From: Desulfobulbaceae bacterium
Lineage (GTDB): Bacteria > Desulfobacterota > Desulfobulbia > Desulfobulbales > Desulfobulbaceae
Length of the DNA: 51,485 nt
NCBI GenBank assembly: GCA_013201405.1
Contig: JABMJC010000003.1
Span: 1 to 51,485 of the forward strand
Direction of reading: 5' to 3'
Below are positions 8,529 through 20,173 of the stretch, in pieces. A program made the position numbers and the translations under genes. The notes under the pieces are model-generated. The model was not told where the DNA came from and searched no databases. It was given only the letters and a program-made list of their open reading frames with translations. The number at the start of each line of letters is the position of its first letter. The first letter of the stretch is position 1.

Positions 8529-9392
8529 CTATGCCTTGTTCCGGCGGAATACGAGTTCCAGTTCGCTTGCCGCAGCATAGAGGGCGATCTCATCCTGCAG
8601 CTGTTGAACATAGGGGCAATCCATCACAGCCAAAAGTGTATTGCGTAGACGGAAGCTTGGCCCGTCGTTTTCTGTGGTTTGCGGCTCCTCCTCCAGCAGG
8701 TAGGGAAAGATCTGGGGTTTGCGGCACACAAACGGTCTTTTTCCATAGATACGGCAACGGCCTGTAGTATCCAGGGCAGGGCAGTTGCTGTGCCGAGGTA
8801 AAATCAGGCTCGTTCCCTGTTGATGGTTGATTAGCACCGCTTCCCGGCATGAGTCGTCAAGGGAGTTGGCGATCGTTTCCAGCGGCACTTGTCCACAGCC
8901 TTCCCGGCGAATCTTGCCCAGGGCAGGTGCACTGAAGAGCGCCTCTTCCTGTAGCTTTAGAGGAATTTCAAAATAGTGCTGCCGCATGTCTGCATCCGGG
9001 CCTGTGCAGCACAGGGTGCAGTGGTGTGTGCCACAGAGCAGGCTGTTAATCTGTTCCAGTTCTTTTTCCAGAATCTGCTGGGTAAGCAGCGCACTACAGG
9101 CTGCTGCCCTGTCCAGTGTTTCGCCATTGGCAGCAAAGATTTTTGGATATGGTGTGTTTTCTGCTGTTTTTTGTGCAGTCAACTGCTCCAGTTCCGGCAG
9201 ATACGGTTGCAGATATCGCTGCACCTTGCTGTAGGTGGCGCTGTCTGTTTCAATGGTATTCGGTAGCAGGGTCAGTACTTCTTCTACCGAAGAAAAGGCA
9301 CCGGTATGGAAAATAAATTCCACAATGAAGAGCAGCGGGCGCACCGGATGACGCAAACGCAACAGCCCGGCTTCATGATTTGGCTCAGACAT
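8529..9392 (-). CDS. YkgJ-type cysteine-cluster protein (putative zinc/iron chelator)
   Basis: A 287-residue protein with the CxxxCxxCC-like pattern of the YkgJ/UPF0153 family: CGTHHCTLCC near the middle and a second set in CPALDTTGRCRIYGKRPFVCRKP. Family members are presumed metal binders of unknown role. The N-terminal third is helical with no recognised domain. The frame stays open further upstream, but codons there are AT-rich and run into the def promoter, so I chose the ATG at 9392. It is 45 bases upstream of plsY on the same strand. Confidence 0.75.
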   Translation of the reverse strand: MSEPNHEAGLLRLRHPVRPLLFIVEFIFHTGAFSSVEEVLTLLPNTIETDSATYSKVQRYLQPYLPELEQLTAQKTAENTPYPKIFAANGETLDRAAACSALLTQQILEKELEQINSLLCGTHHCTLCCTGPDADMRQHYFEIPLKLQEEALFSAPALGKIRREGCGQVPLETIANSLDDSCREAVLINHQQGTSLILPRHSNCPALDTTGRCRIYGKRPFVCRKPQIFPYLLEEEPQTTENDGPSFRLRNTLLAVMDCPYVQQLQDEIALYAAASELELVFRRNKA

Positions 9393-9618
9393 TTCTTCCA
9401 CTATAGTAAATGGACCACAATACCTAATTTTGTCTGGGAAAACAAGCAGCGCAGTCATGGTGCCTGGCCTTCTGCATGCACATAACACATGGTGCTGCAA
9501 CTGCCTGCCTTGTAGCGGCTGCTTTACAAGCGCGGCCAAACTGATTACATAGCTCCCATATATCCCCGTAAGCTTGCCGGCAGCTATTGCCGGATTTGAT
9601 ACAGTTTGAGTTGCCGCC

Positions 9619-10128
9619 ATGCCGATTAGACCCATTCTTACCTATCCACATCCGGTGCTCCGCCAGAAGGCGGCGCTGGTGACCAATTTTGACGAGGCCC
9701 TTAAAGCCCTGGTGGCTGACATGGGCGAGACCATGTTTGCTGCGCCGGGTGTAGGCTTGGCTGCCAACCAGATCGGCGTTCCCCTGCAGGTGATTGTGGT
9801 GGATAGTTCCACTCCAGGGCACAGGGATTTTATGGCCCTGATCAATCCGGTTATCTCCAATGGTCAGGGCAGCGTGTTCGACGAAGAAGGCTGCCTGAGT
9901 GTGAAGGAGTGCCTGGCCAAGGTCAAGCGTTTTCAGAAAATTCATGTCACGGCCCAGGATGTGGATGGCAATCCCTTTGCATTTGATGCCGAAAATCGTT
10001 TTGCTCGTATTATCCAGCACGAAGTGGATCACCTGCTGGGCAAGCTCTTTATCGACCACATCAGTCCCTTGAAACGGTCGCTCTACAAGAAAAAACTGAA
10101 AAAAATGCTTGAGATGGAAGAAATATGA
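9619..10128 (+). CDS. def: Peptide deformylase
   Basis: Removes the N-formyl group from new proteins; a metal hydrolase in the cytoplasm. It is 169 residues. All three catalytic motifs are visible: GVGLAANQIG, EEGCLSV (the Cys is a metal ligand), and QHEVDHL (two His ligands and the catalytic Glu). It opens a plus-strand operon with fmt, whose start overlaps its stop (ATGA). The upstream 226 bases are shared with the divergent YkgJ-type gene. Confidence 0.98.
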   Translation: MPIRPILTYPHPVLRQKAALVTNFDEALKALVADMGETMFAAPGVGLAANQIGVPLQVIVVDSSTPGHRDFMALINPVISNGQGSVFDEEGCLSVKECLAKVKRFQKIHVTAQDVDGNPFAFDAENRFARIIQHEVDHLLGKLFIDHISPLKRSLYKKKLKKMLEMEEI

Positions 10129-11066
10129 GTACCGCTTTGCGGCTCATTTTTATGGGAACGCCGGATTTTGCCGTGCCTTCCCTGCAGGCACTGTTGTCCG
10201 GGCCTGATACGGTGGTGGCTGTGGTTTGCCAGCCCGACCGACCCCGGGGCCGCGGTAAAAAACTGGAAGCACCGCCGGTGAAGCGGGTGGCCATGGACCA
10301 TGGTCTGCCGGTGCTCCAGCCCAACTCGGTGAAAGGGAAAGATTTTGCCGTTACCCTGGCGCAGTTGCGTCCTGATTTACTAGTGGTGGTGGCTTATGGC
10401 AGGATTCTGCCGACAAACGTGCTCACCCTCGCTCCTTTGGGCGCCATCAATGTGCATGCCTCACTGCTCCCCAAGTACCGTGGTGCAGCTCCCATCCAGT
10501 GGGCCCTGATCAATGGCGATCAGGAAAGCGGGGTGAGTATTATGCAACTCGATGCAGGCATGGATACCGGCCCGGTGCTTTTGCGCACCAAGGAACCCAT
10601 CTGGTCGGATGACACAGCCGGTACTCTGGCCGAGCGGCTGGCCGACCTTGGCGGGCGCACCCTCATGCAGGCCATTGCCGCCATGAAAGATGGCCAGCTT
10701 CTTGCCCAGTCGCAGGACCATACCCTGGCCACCTCTGCTCCCATGCTCACCAAGGCGCAGGGACACCTGGACTGGACCCTGCCTGCCCCACGCCTACACT
10801 GCCTGATCAGAGGGCTTGATCCCTGGCCTTCGGCCTACAGTTTCCTTGATGGTCTCCGTTACCGTTTCTTTGCCCCGGAGTGCGTGGACAAGGAATGCGG
10901 GGCAGTGCCGGGAACCATTTGCCGCGCCGATAAAAGCGGTCTTTACGTTGCCACTGGCGCAGGCATGCTCTGTCTCCATGAAATTCAGCCCGAGGGTAAA
11001 AGGCGTATGCCCGTGGCAGCCTGCCTGCACGGTAATCCACTCCATGTGGGCAAGGTGTTTACCTGA
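10125..11066 (+). CDS. fmt: Methionyl-tRNA formyltransferase
   Basis: Formylates initiator methionyl-tRNA using 10-formyl-tetrahydrofolate. It is 313 residues, normal length. The N-terminal Rossmann domain begins IFMGTPDFAVPSLQALL, and the catalytic region contains the conserved run NVHASLLPKYRGAAPIQWA followed by MQLDAGMDTGPVL. The C-terminal RNA-binding domain follows. It is translationally coupled to def before it and to larC after it (TGATG). Confidence 0.98.
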   Translation: MSTALRLIFMGTPDFAVPSLQALLSGPDTVVAVVCQPDRPRGRGKKLEAPPVKRVAMDHGLPVLQPNSVKGKDFAVTLAQLRPDLLVVVAYGRILPTNVLTLAPLGAINVHASLLPKYRGAAPIQWALINGDQESGVSIMQLDAGMDTGPVLLRTKEPIWSDDTAGTLAERLADLGGRTLMQAIAAMKDGQLLAQSQDHTLATSAPMLTKAQGHLDWTLPAPRLHCLIRGLDPWPSAYSFLDGLRYRFFAPECVDKECGAVPGTICRADKSGLYVATGAGMLCLHEIQPEGKRRMPVAACLHGNPLHVGKVFT

Positions 11067-12277
11067 TGCGTATAGCCTATCTTGATTGCTTCTCAGGCAT
11101 CAGCGGAGATATGTTCTTGGGCGCACTGCTTGATGCCGGGCTACCGCCCGAGGTTTTGACCGAAGTCTTTGCCAGCCTTGACGTGAATGGCGTTGCATTG
11201 CACTGGCACCGTCGCATGGTGCAGGGCATGGATGCGGTGCAGGTGGAGATCCGCTGCGCAGAGAGTCATCACCACCGTGGGCTGAAAGAGATCACAACCA
11301 TTCTCCAGAGGGCACGGCTTGCCCCTGCTGTACGGGACGATGCCCTGCGGGTCTTTACCCGGTTGGCCGAGGCCGAGGCCGCGGTGCATGGCACCGATGT
11401 GGAGAGTATCCATTTCCACGAGGTGGGTGCCCTAGACGCCATTGCCGATATCGTGGGCTGCATAGCCGGGTTGCACCATTTGGGCATCCAGCGCCTGTAC
11501 TGCTCGCCATTGCCCATGCCTACGGGCTGGGTGGAGGCTGCCCATGGCCCATTGCCTCTGCCTGCCCCGGCTGTGCTGCGTTTGCTGCAGGGGGCGCCGG
11601 TGTATGGGCTAGATCTTGCTCAAGAACTGGTAACCCCCACGGGTGCGGCCTTGGTGAGCGTCCTGGTGGAGAACTTTGGCCCCTTGCCTGCCATGCTGCT
11701 TGCACAAAGCGGTTATGGCGCAGGTACCATGGAACGGGCCGATGGTCGGCCCAATCTGCTGCGGCTGCTTGTGGGGACAGATAGCCAGGCCAAGGAAGCA
11801 GGGTTGGTCGAGGTGCTGGAAACGCATCTTGACGATTGGAACTGTGAACTCTGGCCCTATGTGAGCGGGCAACTCATGGGTGCCGGTGCACTGGATGTCT
11901 GCCTGATCCCGATGCAGATGAAAAAAGGACGGCCCGGTTTTTTGCTGCGCGTCCTGTGCGAGCCGGCTTTGCGCCAGCGGCTTGGCGAAATTATTCTGAG
12001 CGAAACCAGTGCCCTTGGCCTGCGCTATCGTCGGGAAGAACGGATGATTCTGCCGCGGGAGGCCATCACCGTGCCCACCAGCTGGGGGGCAGTGGAGGCA
12101 AAACGGATCAGGACGCCCTCGGGGGTGGTGGTGACCCCGGAGTATGAAGACTGTCGCCGGGTGGCTGAAGAACACCGGGTACCGTTGCGCACGGTCTATG
12201 CCGCGGTCGGGGCAGCGGCACAGCAGGAACAGGGCACACAGGATACAACCAGCACAGCGGACAAAGGTGCGGCATAG
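11066..12277 (+). CDS. larC: Nickel-insertion protein LarC (nickel-pincer nucleotide cyclometallase)
   Basis: Inserts nickel into the pyridinium bisthiocarboxylate nucleotide to give the nickel-pincer cofactor used by lactate racemase and related LarA proteins. It is 403 residues in one uninterrupted frame. The signature N-terminus AYLDCFSGISGDMFLGALLDAG and the IHFHEVGALDAIADIVG motif identify the family. Unlike the Lactobacillus gene, which needs a ribosomal frameshift, this copy reads straight through. larA, larB and larE are not nearby. The C-terminal 15 residues are Gln/Thr-rich and probably disordered. Confidence 0.92.
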   Translation: MRIAYLDCFSGISGDMFLGALLDAGLPPEVLTEVFASLDVNGVALHWHRRMVQGMDAVQVEIRCAESHHHRGLKEITTILQRARLAPAVRDDALRVFTRLAEAEAAVHGTDVESIHFHEVGALDAIADIVGCIAGLHHLGIQRLYCSPLPMPTGWVEAAHGPLPLPAPAVLRLLQGAPVYGLDLAQELVTPTGAALVSVLVENFGPLPAMLLAQSGYGAGTMERADGRPNLLRLLVGTDSQAKEAGLVEVLETHLDDWNCELWPYVSGQLMGAGALDVCLIPMQMKKGRPGFLLRVLCEPALRQRLGEIILSETSALGLRYRREERMILPREAITVPTSWGAVEAKRIRTPSGVVVTPEYEDCRRVAEEHRVPLRTVYAAVGAAAQQEQGTQDTTSTADKGAA

Positions 12278-12324
12278 CGCAACCACGCAGTACGGGCCAC
12301 AGGCGCGGGCCTGCCGGAGAGAAT

Positions 12325-12792
12325 ATGGATCGTCTTTTTCTTTTTATCGCCACAGGAGCGTACAGCGGCTACCTGCCCAAGGCGCCGGGCACCTGGGCCT
12401 CGGGCTTGACCGTGCTGCTATGGCTTTTGGCAGGATATTGGGGCATCTTTTCCTTGCCCACCTATCTGCTGTGCGTGGCAGTCCTCTTTTGTATCGGTGT
12501 GGTCAGCGCCGGGGCAGCGGAAAAGCTGGTTAATCGACCAGATCCGGGCTTGGTGGTCATTGACGAGGTGGTGGGGCAGCTGCTTGCCCTGACCGCGGCT
12601 CCGGCCCATCCGCTGGTCGCCCTGGCCGCCTTTATTCTCTTTCGCTTTTTTGATATCCTCAAGCCCTTTCCCATCCGCTGGCTGGATCAGCACATCCATG
12701 GTGGTCTGGGCATCATGCTGGATGACTTGGTGGCAGGCCTCTACGCCTTGCTGGTTTTGCACCTGGGCCTACGGCTCTTCCATCTCTCTTGA
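12325..12792 (+). CDS. pgpA: Phosphatidylglycerophosphatase A
   Basis: Dephosphorylates phosphatidylglycerol phosphate to phosphatidylglycerol in the inner membrane. It is 155 residues with four hydrophobic segments. The family motifs are all present: KAPGTWAS near the N-terminus, PGLVVIDEVVGQ, FRFFDILKPFP, and GGLGIMLDDLVAG. A GGAGAG ribosome binding site precedes the ATG. It lies 47 bases after larC and 21 before the amidohydrolase. Confidence 0.96.
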   Translation: MDRLFLFIATGAYSGYLPKAPGTWASGLTVLLWLLAGYWGIFSLPTYLLCVAVLFCIGVVSAGAAEKLVNRPDPGLVVIDEVVGQLLALTAAPAHPLVALAAFILFRFFDILKPFPIRWLDQHIHGGLGIMLDDLVAGLYALLVLHLGLRLFHLS

Positions 12793-12813
12793 GCCACCCC
12801 GCCTTCATTTTTT

Positions 12814-13614
12814 ATGCACTGTATAGATTTTCACACCCATGCCTTCCCTGATGCCCTGGCCCGGCGGGCCGTTTCTTCCCTGGAAGAGAGCGGCGGGATC
12901 ACTGCCTACAGCGACGGCTCCATCAAGGGTCTGCTCAACTCCATGGACAGGGCAGGCATTGAGCAGGCGCTACTCTGCTCCATTGCCACGCGGCCAGCGC
13001 AGTTTGACGATATCCTTAACTGGTCTGTCGCCATCCGCAGCGAGCGCATTATCCCCCTGCCATCAGTGCATCCGCGGGACGAGCAGTTGCTCACGCATGC
13101 ACGACAGGTGCATGCCCAAGGGTTTGCCGGCATCAAGATGCACTCCTTTTATCAGGATTTTTACCTGGATGATCCGGCGCTTTTTCCCCTGTATGAGGAA
13201 CTCTGTGCCCTGGACATGCTCTTGGTTATCCATGCAGGCTTTGATATTGCCTTTCCACGGGAGCGCAAGGCCGATCCGGCCCGTATTGCTGCAGTAACCC
13301 AGCGCTGGCCAGAACTGAAATTGATCGCCACCCATCTGGGCGGCTGGGAGGATTGGGACGAGGTGGAACGCCTGCTCATTGGTCGACCGGTCTACCTGGA
13401 GCTATCCTTTGGCGCAGATTTTTTGCCAGCCGAGCGCTTCAAACGCATGCTGCTGGCCCATCCACCCGAGTATCTGCTCTTTGGCTCTGATTCACCCTGG
13501 GCAGATCAGAAAAAAAGCCTGGCAGCGCTCCACGCCCTGCAATTGCCACAAGATCTCCTTGAGCGTATTCTCAGTGGCAATGCCTGCCGTCTGTTGGCGA
13601 GGCATTGCCACTAA
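12814..13614 (+). CDS. Amidohydrolase-2 family metal hydrolase
   Basis: A 266-residue TIM-barrel hydrolase of the amidohydrolase 2 family. The metal-binding HxH is at residues 7-9 (DFHTH). Further motifs are GIKMHSFYQDF, VIHAGFD, ATHLGGW and the terminal FGSDSPWADQ with its catalytic Asp. Substrate is unknown; relatives include decarboxylases and lactonases. It ends the plus-strand operon and its last four bases overlap, tail to tail, the candidate small ORF at 13611. Confidence 0.82.
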   Translation: MHCIDFHTHAFPDALARRAVSSLEESGGITAYSDGSIKGLLNSMDRAGIEQALLCSIATRPAQFDDILNWSVAIRSERIIPLPSVHPRDEQLLTHARQVHAQGFAGIKMHSFYQDFYLDDPALFPLYEELCALDMLLVIHAGFDIAFPRERKADPARIAAVTQRWPELKLIATHLGGWEDWDEVERLLIGRPVYLELSFGADFLPAERFKRMLLAHPPEYLLFGSDSPWADQKKSLAALHALQLPQDLLERILSGNACRLLARHCH

Positions 13615-13811
13615 AACCCATCTGGGGTGCGAGAAGGTGGAATGTGTTGGTTTGATATGGAGCTCTTTTGTTGGGCTTTGTTGCGCGCCGCCTCAATCCG
13701 CATTTCGGCAAAATTTATCTGCATAATCAATGGGTTGCGATAGGTTTTGATGAAGCCCAACAGCTGGAGTTGGAACAAGTCTGGCTCATCTAGGCCAGTG
13801 CCCAGCGCCAT
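13611..13811 (-). CDS. Candidate small protein of 66 residues, unknown, downstream of dapL
   Basis: A complete ATG-to-TAG frame starting 23 bases after the dapL stop on the same strand. The first two-thirds has codon choice like the neighbouring genes, with many third-position G or C, and the peptide carries a plausible amphipathic helix (NFAEMRIEAARNKAQQK). The last 18 residues look less gene-like. No signal peptide, membrane segment or known motif is seen, and the ribosome binding site is weak. It could be a real dapL operon member or chance. Confidence 0.4.
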   Translation of the reverse strand: MALGTGLDEPDLFQLQLLGFIKTYRNPLIMQINFAEMRIEAARNKAQQKSSISNQHIPPSRTPDGF

Positions 13812-13834
13812 CTTGATCCATCACCTACAATCCA

Positions 13835-15061
13835 TCACCTACCTAAGGTGGTGGCCACGCGTTCCATGGCCTTTTCCACATTGTCCCTGGAGTTAAAGGC
13901 AGAAAGCCGGATGTAGCCCTGGCCGCATTTGCCAAAACCAGCACCCGGGGTACACACTACTCCGGCCTGCTCCAGAAGCAGATCAAAAAATTCCCAGGAA
14001 TCGCGCCCGCTCTGCACCCAAATATAAGGGGCATTGTCGCCGCCCACATGGGCATAGCCCAGTTGGGTCATGGCCTGGGAAATCAGGCGGGCATTGTCCA
14101 GGTAGCCATCGATCAGGGCCTGGCATTCGGCCTTGCCCTGCTCCGAGTATACTGCTTCTGCCGCCCGCTGTACCGGGTAGGATACCCCGTTGAATTTGGT
14201 ACTGTGCCTGCGGTTCCACAGGGCGTGCAGACTGTGGGCATGGCCCTGGCGATCGTAGGCCACGCAGTCTTTGGGTACCACGGTGTAGGCGCAGCGGGTA
14301 CCGGTGAAGCCCGCGCTTTTAGAAAAGCTGCGGAATTCGATGGCCACCTGCCGTGCGCCTTCGAGCTCAAAGATGGAGTGGGGCAGGCTGTTGTCGCGGA
14401 TAAAGGCCTCGTAGGCAGCGTCAAAGAGGATGAGCGCCTTGTGTTTACGAGCATAATCCACCCAGCTTTGTAACTGGGCCTTGCTGATGGTGGAGCCGGT
14501 GGGGTTGTTGGGAAAACAGAGGTAGATCAGATCTACTGCTTCTTCAGGCAGGCTGGGTACATAGCCATTTTCCGCCGTGGAATCCAGGTAGACCAGACCC
14601 TGGTAGCGGCCATCCTGAAATGTGCCGGTGCGACCAGCCATGACGTTGGTGTCCAGGTATACCGGGTAGACCGGATCCGGGATGGCCACCCGGGCATCGA
14701 GCGCAAAAAGCTCCTGGATGTTGCCGGTATCACATTTGGCCCCATCGGAAACAAAGATTTCATCGGCGCTGATATCTGCGCCCCTGGCCTGGAAATCGTT
14801 TGTGGCAATGGCTTCTCGTAAAAAGGGATAGCCCTGTTCCGGACCATAGCCGCGAAAGCTTGTGACAGAGGCCATCTCGTCTACCGCTGTATGGAAGGCC
14901 TGGATGCAGGCCGGAGGCAGTGGATTGGTGACATCGCCAATGCCCATTTTAATGATTTCACGTTCAGGATGCTTTTCCTGAAAGGTGGTAACCCGGCGCG
15001 CAATGTCGGAAAACAGGTATGAGGCCTGGAGTTTGAGGTAGTGTTCGTTGATATGCAACAT
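13835..15061 (-). CDS. dapL: LL-diaminopimelate aminotransferase
   Basis: PLP enzyme that converts tetrahydrodipicolinate directly to LL-diaminopimelate with glutamate as donor, supplying lysine and peptidoglycan. It is 408 residues, the family norm. It shows the fold-type I aminotransferase marks: FPNNPTGS, the PLP lysine (Lys248) in [12 protein letters not shown], and the DapL-typical [15 protein letters not shown] and [11 protein letters not shown]. It lies 47 bases after lptC at the end of the pyrG-kdsA-kdsC-lptC run. Presence of DapL rather than the succinylase route fits anaerobic Desulfobacterota. Confidence 0.97.
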   Translation of the reverse strand: MLHINEHYLKLQASYLFSDIARRVTTFQEKHPEREIIKMGIGDVTNPLPPACIQAFHTAVDEMASVTSFRGYGPEQGYPFLREAIATNDFQARGADISADEIFVSDGAKCDTGNIQELFALDARVAIPDPVYPVYLDTNVMAGRTGTFQDGRYQGLVYLDSTAENGYVPSLPEEAVDLIYLCFPNNPTGSTISKAQLQSWVDYARKHKALILFDAAYEAFIRDNSLPHSIFELEGARQVAIEFRSFSKSAGFTGTRCAYTVVPKDCVAYDRQGHAHSLHALWNRRHSTKFNGVSYPVQRAAEAVYSEQGKAECQALIDGYLDNARLISQAMTQLGYAHVGGDNAPYIWVQSGRDSWEFFDLLLEQAGVVCTPGAGFGKCGQGYIRLSAFNSRDNVEKAMERVATTLGR

Positions 15062-15108
15062 AGTGTTTCCGTGGTGTATGGGAAAAGGATAGGGCGGCGC
15101 TGCTCTGT

Positions 15109-15678
15109 TTACAAATTTACATGCACGCGCTCGCCAAAATCATAGCCGTCGGTTGAAAGGTCATAATCCATGTTGCCGGCCTTGAGCCGGAAATCCGGGG
15201 TGATGATTTCCACTGGGCCAGGGCTGTGCGCCATTTTGGTGGCGTCGTAATAGTGTAAGAGGTCGGTGCGCAACTCCTCCTGTTTGGTCGGCTTTCTGAT
15301 CCGCACCTGATCTATGAGCACCAGTTCACGCGCCTCTACCAGGTAACGCCCCCGTTGGCTCTCTATATTAGTGGGCTCCCGTTCCTTGCCAATGTACATG
15401 GCGCTGACTCCGACCATCTCGATTTCATTGTCTTTTTCACCCGTATAGGCCTGCCTGGCATCAATCTGCCACTCTTCTTTGCCCTTGCTGGTCAGGGTGA
15501 TGGAGACCGAATCCATGATGAAATTCTGGATGGGCGTAGTGGATGCCTGGCCGCTGAACCTGGGGTCATAGCCGCCGCGTGGGGCGAGAAAATGGCTCAC
15601 AGGTTCAAGCCATAGTGGGGCAGTGACAAAAAACAGGAGTGGCAGCAACCATAAAAGGTTGCGGGGAGAATGGCTCAT
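15109..15678 (-). CDS. lptC: LPS export periplasmic bridge protein LptC
   Basis: Takes LPS from the LptFG complex and passes it to LptA. It is 189 residues: an N-terminal membrane anchor ([17 protein letters not shown]) and then a beta-rich periplasmic domain ([47 protein letters not shown]) typical of the LptC/OstA fold. Identification rests on the fold pattern and on its place directly after kdsC, with a four-base overlap. The usual next genes lptA and lptB are not here; dapL follows instead. Confidence 0.88.
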   Translation of the reverse strand: MSHSPRNLLWLLPLLFFVTAPLWLEPVSHFLAPRGGYDPRFSGQASTTPIQNFIMDSVSITLTSKGKEEWQIDARQAYTGEKDNEIEMVGVSAMYIGKEREPTNIESQRGRYLVEARELVLIDQVRIRKPTKQEELRTDLLHYYDATKMAHSPGPVEIITPDFRLKAGNMDYDLSTDGYDFGERVHVNL

Positions 15679-16253
15679 TGGTCAAATTTTTGAAGTAGTT
15701 GTTCGCGCAGGCCCTGGGCCTCCAGCAGCAAGTCACACACCTCGCGCACAGCTCCCTTGCCTCCTTTACGTTGGGTAACAAAGTGCACGCGCTGCTTGAC
15801 CTCGGGTACGGCATTTGCCGGAGCCAGGGCCAGCCCTACCCGGTTGAGCAGAGGCAAGTCCATCCAGTCGTCCCCCATGTAGGCGCAGTGCTGTGGCTGT
15901 AGGCCTTCTTGATGTAAAATATTCTCGAAGAGCACGAGCTTGTCCTGGGCGTTTTCGTAGAGATGGGCCAGTTTGAGTTCAGCTGCGCGGCGGCGTACTG
16001 CTTCAGAGCCGCGGCCAGTGATGATGCCCGTGGTGATGCCTCCTTCCCGCAGTAGACGTAGACCAAAGCCATCCTGGGTGTGGAAGGATTTGAGCTCCAG
16101 ATTGTCGCTGCCGTAGCTGATGCTCCCATCACTGAGTACGCCGTCCACATCCAGCAGCAAAAGCCGTATTGGCCTGGCCAGCACCAGGGCTATTTGGCGT
16201 TGCTCTGCACAGCCCTGTTCCGCCGAATGTGTTGTGTGGGCGGTCTTCATCAT
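15675..16253 (-). CDS. kdsC: 3-deoxy-D-manno-octulosonate 8-phosphate phosphatase (KdsC)
   Basis: HAD-type phosphatase that makes free Kdo from Kdo-8-phosphate. It is 192 residues. The catalytic DxD is Asp35 and Asp37 in [13 protein letters not shown]. Other KdsC marks are [32 protein letters not shown], and the metal-site loop [12 protein letters not shown]. The N-terminal 25 residues (His/Gln-rich) are an extension before the core. Its ATG overlaps the kdsA stop by four bases. Confidence 0.96.
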   Translation of the reverse strand: MMKTAHTTHSAEQGCAEQRQIALVLARPIRLLLLDVDGVLSDGSISYGSDNLELKSFHTQDGFGLRLLREGGITTGIITGRGSEAVRRRAAELKLAHLYENAQDKLVLFENILHQEGLQPQHCAYMGDDWMDLPLLNRVGLALAPANAVPEVKQRVHFVTQRKGGKGAVREVCDLLLEAQGLREQLLQKFDQ

Positions 16254-17125
16254 GTTGCCCCAGGGGAGCTGGATGTTGCAGAAGGGGCCAGTGCGCTACG
16301 TACACGCAGCAGGTCTTGCATAAGCGGTTCCAACTCGGTCAGGGGCAGAGAGTTGGGGCCATCGCACAGGGCCTTGTCCGGGTCGGGATGCACTTCCAAA
16401 AAAAGGCCGTCGATGCCAGCGGCCATGGCCGCCCTGGTGAGCAGGGGAATGAATTCGCGCTGGCCGCCAGAGGCTGCTCCTGCTCCGCCGGGTAACTGTA
16501 CCGAATGAGTACCGTCAAAGATGACTGGGCAGCCAAAGGAGTGCATAATCTGGAAGGAGCGCATATCCACCACCAGGTTGTTGTAGCCGAAGCTGGCACC
16601 GCGCTCGGTGAGTAAAATACGCGTACACCCCGCATCCCGTAGTTTGCCAACAGCGTGGCGCATATCCCACGGTGCCAAAAACTGTCCTTTTTTTACATTC
16701 ACCACCTTGCCGGTCGCAGCAGCGGCCAATAGTAGATCGGTCTGGCGACAAAGAAAGGCGGGAATCTGGATGATATCCAACACTTCAGCGGCAGGTTGGG
16801 CCTGCACCGTTTCGTGGATATCGGAGACAATGGGCACCTGCAAATCTGCACGCAACCGGGAGAGGATACGCAATCCTTCAGCCAGGCCAGGGCCGCGAAA
16901 GGAGCTGAGCGAAGTGCGATTGGCCTTGTCAAAGGAGGCCTTGAACACCAGGTTAATGCCGAGCCGGGCGCAGATCGCCTTGAGTTCTGTGGCCACATCC
17001 CGGGCCATGGTCTCGCTTTCCAGTACACAGGGGCCAGCCATGAGCAAGAGGGGTTGCCCAGGACCGATGCCGATGTGCAGGGTTTCTTTTTCTGGAAATG
17101 GTCTAAAGAAAACAGGTTCCATCAT
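16250..17125 (-). CDS. kdsA: 3-deoxy-8-phosphooctulonate synthase (metal-dependent class)
   Basis: Condenses phosphoenolpyruvate with arabinose-5-phosphate to Kdo-8-phosphate, the committed step of LPS inner-core synthesis. It is 291 residues. Conserved runs include [25 protein letters not shown], and [14 protein letters not shown]. The N-terminal motif reads [11 protein letters not shown]: the Cys places it with the metal-dependent enzymes (Aquifex type) rather than the Asn-containing metal-free E. coli type. The Ser/Ala-rich tail ending SPGAT is not conserved. It lies 16 bases after pyrG. Confidence 0.97.
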   Translation of the reverse strand: MMEPVFFRPFPEKETLHIGIGPGQPLLLMAGPCVLESETMARDVATELKAICARLGINLVFKASFDKANRTSLSSFRGPGLAEGLRILSRLRADLQVPIVSDIHETVQAQPAAEVLDIIQIPAFLCRQTDLLLAAAATGKVVNVKKGQFLAPWDMRHAVGKLRDAGCTRILLTERGASFGYNNLVVDMRSFQIMHSFGCPVIFDGTHSVQLPGGAGAASGGQREFIPLLTRAAMAAGIDGLFLEVHPDPDKALCDGPNSLPLTELEPLMQDLLRVRSALAPSATSSSPGAT

Positions 17126-17141
17126 CAGGTTCTGTGCTGCC

Positions 17142-18893
<1,752 letters not shown>

Positions 18894-18961
18894 TTATCTT
18901 GTAAAAACAGCAAATTGAATTGTTGTTGTTCTCTGGGTTGGAGCAGGCGCGCCTCCTGTGC

Positions 18962-19408
18962 TCACAGGCCCCAGGCAAGATTGTGCAGACGGATGAGCTC
19001 CTGCCTTTGGGTTGTATCCAGGCTGGTGAAAGGGGAGTTGGCATAGGTGGTGTCACGGTTTTCAACCACCAGTACCTGGGCATCCCTACTCAAGGTATGG
19101 GTATGCCAAACACCTCTGCGCACGTTGTACACCAGGCCAGGGCGCATGTCTGTTGCGTAGATACGTGCAACTCCTTCAGAGCCTTCGCCGGTGAAGAGCA
19201 GGCAACGTCCCTGCAGGAGCACAAAAACCTCGTCGGTCTCGTTGTGGCGCTGCATCCTGTCCAGGGTATGTACCTGCAATTCGCTGCTGTAGTTGAGCAG
19301 GGCAACCCGCCACGCGCCATAATCCACCAGTGCCTTGTAACCCTCTGCCTGGTGGCTGTGCACGGTCAGCAGGTGCTCGGGGGCGGTGTTACTGTTTTGA
19401 ACATCCAT
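18962..19408 (-). CDS. Small cupin-like protein, function unknown
   Basis: A 148-residue single-domain protein that reads as one cupin barrel. It has a RHNETDEVFVLLQGRCLLF run (the first cupin motif with His and Glu) and a later VYNVRRGVWHTHTL run (the second motif with His). Such small cupins bind a metal and act as isomerases, lyases or sensors; the substrate is not readable. It is 24 bases downstream of the amino-acid ABC ATPase gene on the same strand, so it may be part of that operon and act on the transported compound (inference). Confidence 0.7.
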   Translation of the reverse strand: MDVQNSNTAPEHLLTVHSHQAEGYKALVDYGAWRVALLNYSSELQVHTLDRMQRHNETDEVFVLLQGRCLLFTGEGSEGVARIYATDMRPGLVYNVRRGVWHTHTLSRDAQVLVVENRDTTYANSPFTSLDTTQRQELIRLHNLAWGL

Positions 19409-19432
19409 AGTTGCTGCGCAGGAAGTACCTGG

Positions 19433-20173
19433 CTAAAGAATCTGCTGAAGAAAGAGACGGATACGCGGATTGTCGGAGTTGGTAAAAAAGGTTTTTGGAG
19501 GCTGGTCGGCAATGATTCGGCCCTGATCCATAAAGAGGATACGATCGGCCACCTCACGAGCAAAGCCCATTTCATGGGTGACCACCACCATGGTCATGCC
19601 TTCTTTGGCAAGGGTGATCATGACTTCGAGCACTTCGTTGATCATCTCCGGATCCAGGGCCGAGGTTGGTTCGTCAAAGAGCATGATCCCGGGTTCCATG
19701 GCCAGGGCACGGGCAATGGCCACCCGTTGCTGCTGACCGCCGGAAAGCTGTGCTGGATAGTGGTTACTGCGTTCGCTCAAGCCCACCTTGGCCAAGAGGG
19801 CCTGGGCCTTTTTCTGGGCTAGGGCGGGTGAGAGTTTTTTTAACTTAAGGGGTGCCAGGGTGAGGTTTTCCAGGGCTGTCTTGTGACGAAACAGGTTGAA
19901 GTTTTGGAAAACCATACCCACCCCCATGCGGATGGTGTTGATATTCTCCGCAGGATCGTACAGGTCGCGACCACCAATGCAGATGGATCCGCTGTCAATG
20001 GTTTCCAGGCGGTTGATGCTGCGCAGCAGGGTAGACTTGCCCGAGCCGGAGGGGCCGATGATTACGATTTTTTCGCCGGTGTGGATATCCAGGTTGATAT
20101 CGGACAGCGCCCGATAGTCACCAAAGGACTTGTTGACCGCGCACAGTCGAATAATGGGATCAGCGCCGCTCAT
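19433..20173 (-). CDS. Polar amino-acid ABC transporter ATPase (GlnQ/HisP-like)
   Basis: ATP-binding subunit of an amino-acid importer. It is 246 residues. Walker [10 protein letters not shown], the Q-loop VFQNFNLF, the signature [15 protein letters not shown], Walker [15 protein letters not shown] and the switch His in VVTHEMGFA are all visible. The closest style is the glutamine/polar amino-acid subfamily. Its start overlaps the permease gene by 14 bases. Regulation is not evident. Confidence 0.95.
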   Translation of the reverse strand: MSGADPIIRLCAVNKSFGDYRALSDINLDIHTGEKIVIIGPSGSGKSTLLRSINRLETIDSGSICIGGRDLYDPAENINTIRMGVGMVFQNFNLFRHKTALENLTLAPLKLKKLSPALAQKKAQALLAKVGLSERSNHYPAQLSGGQQQRVAIARALAMEPGIMLFDEPTSALDPEMINEVLEVMITLAKEGMTMVVVTHEMGFAREVADRILFMDQGRIIADQPPKTFFTNSDNPRIRLFLQQIL

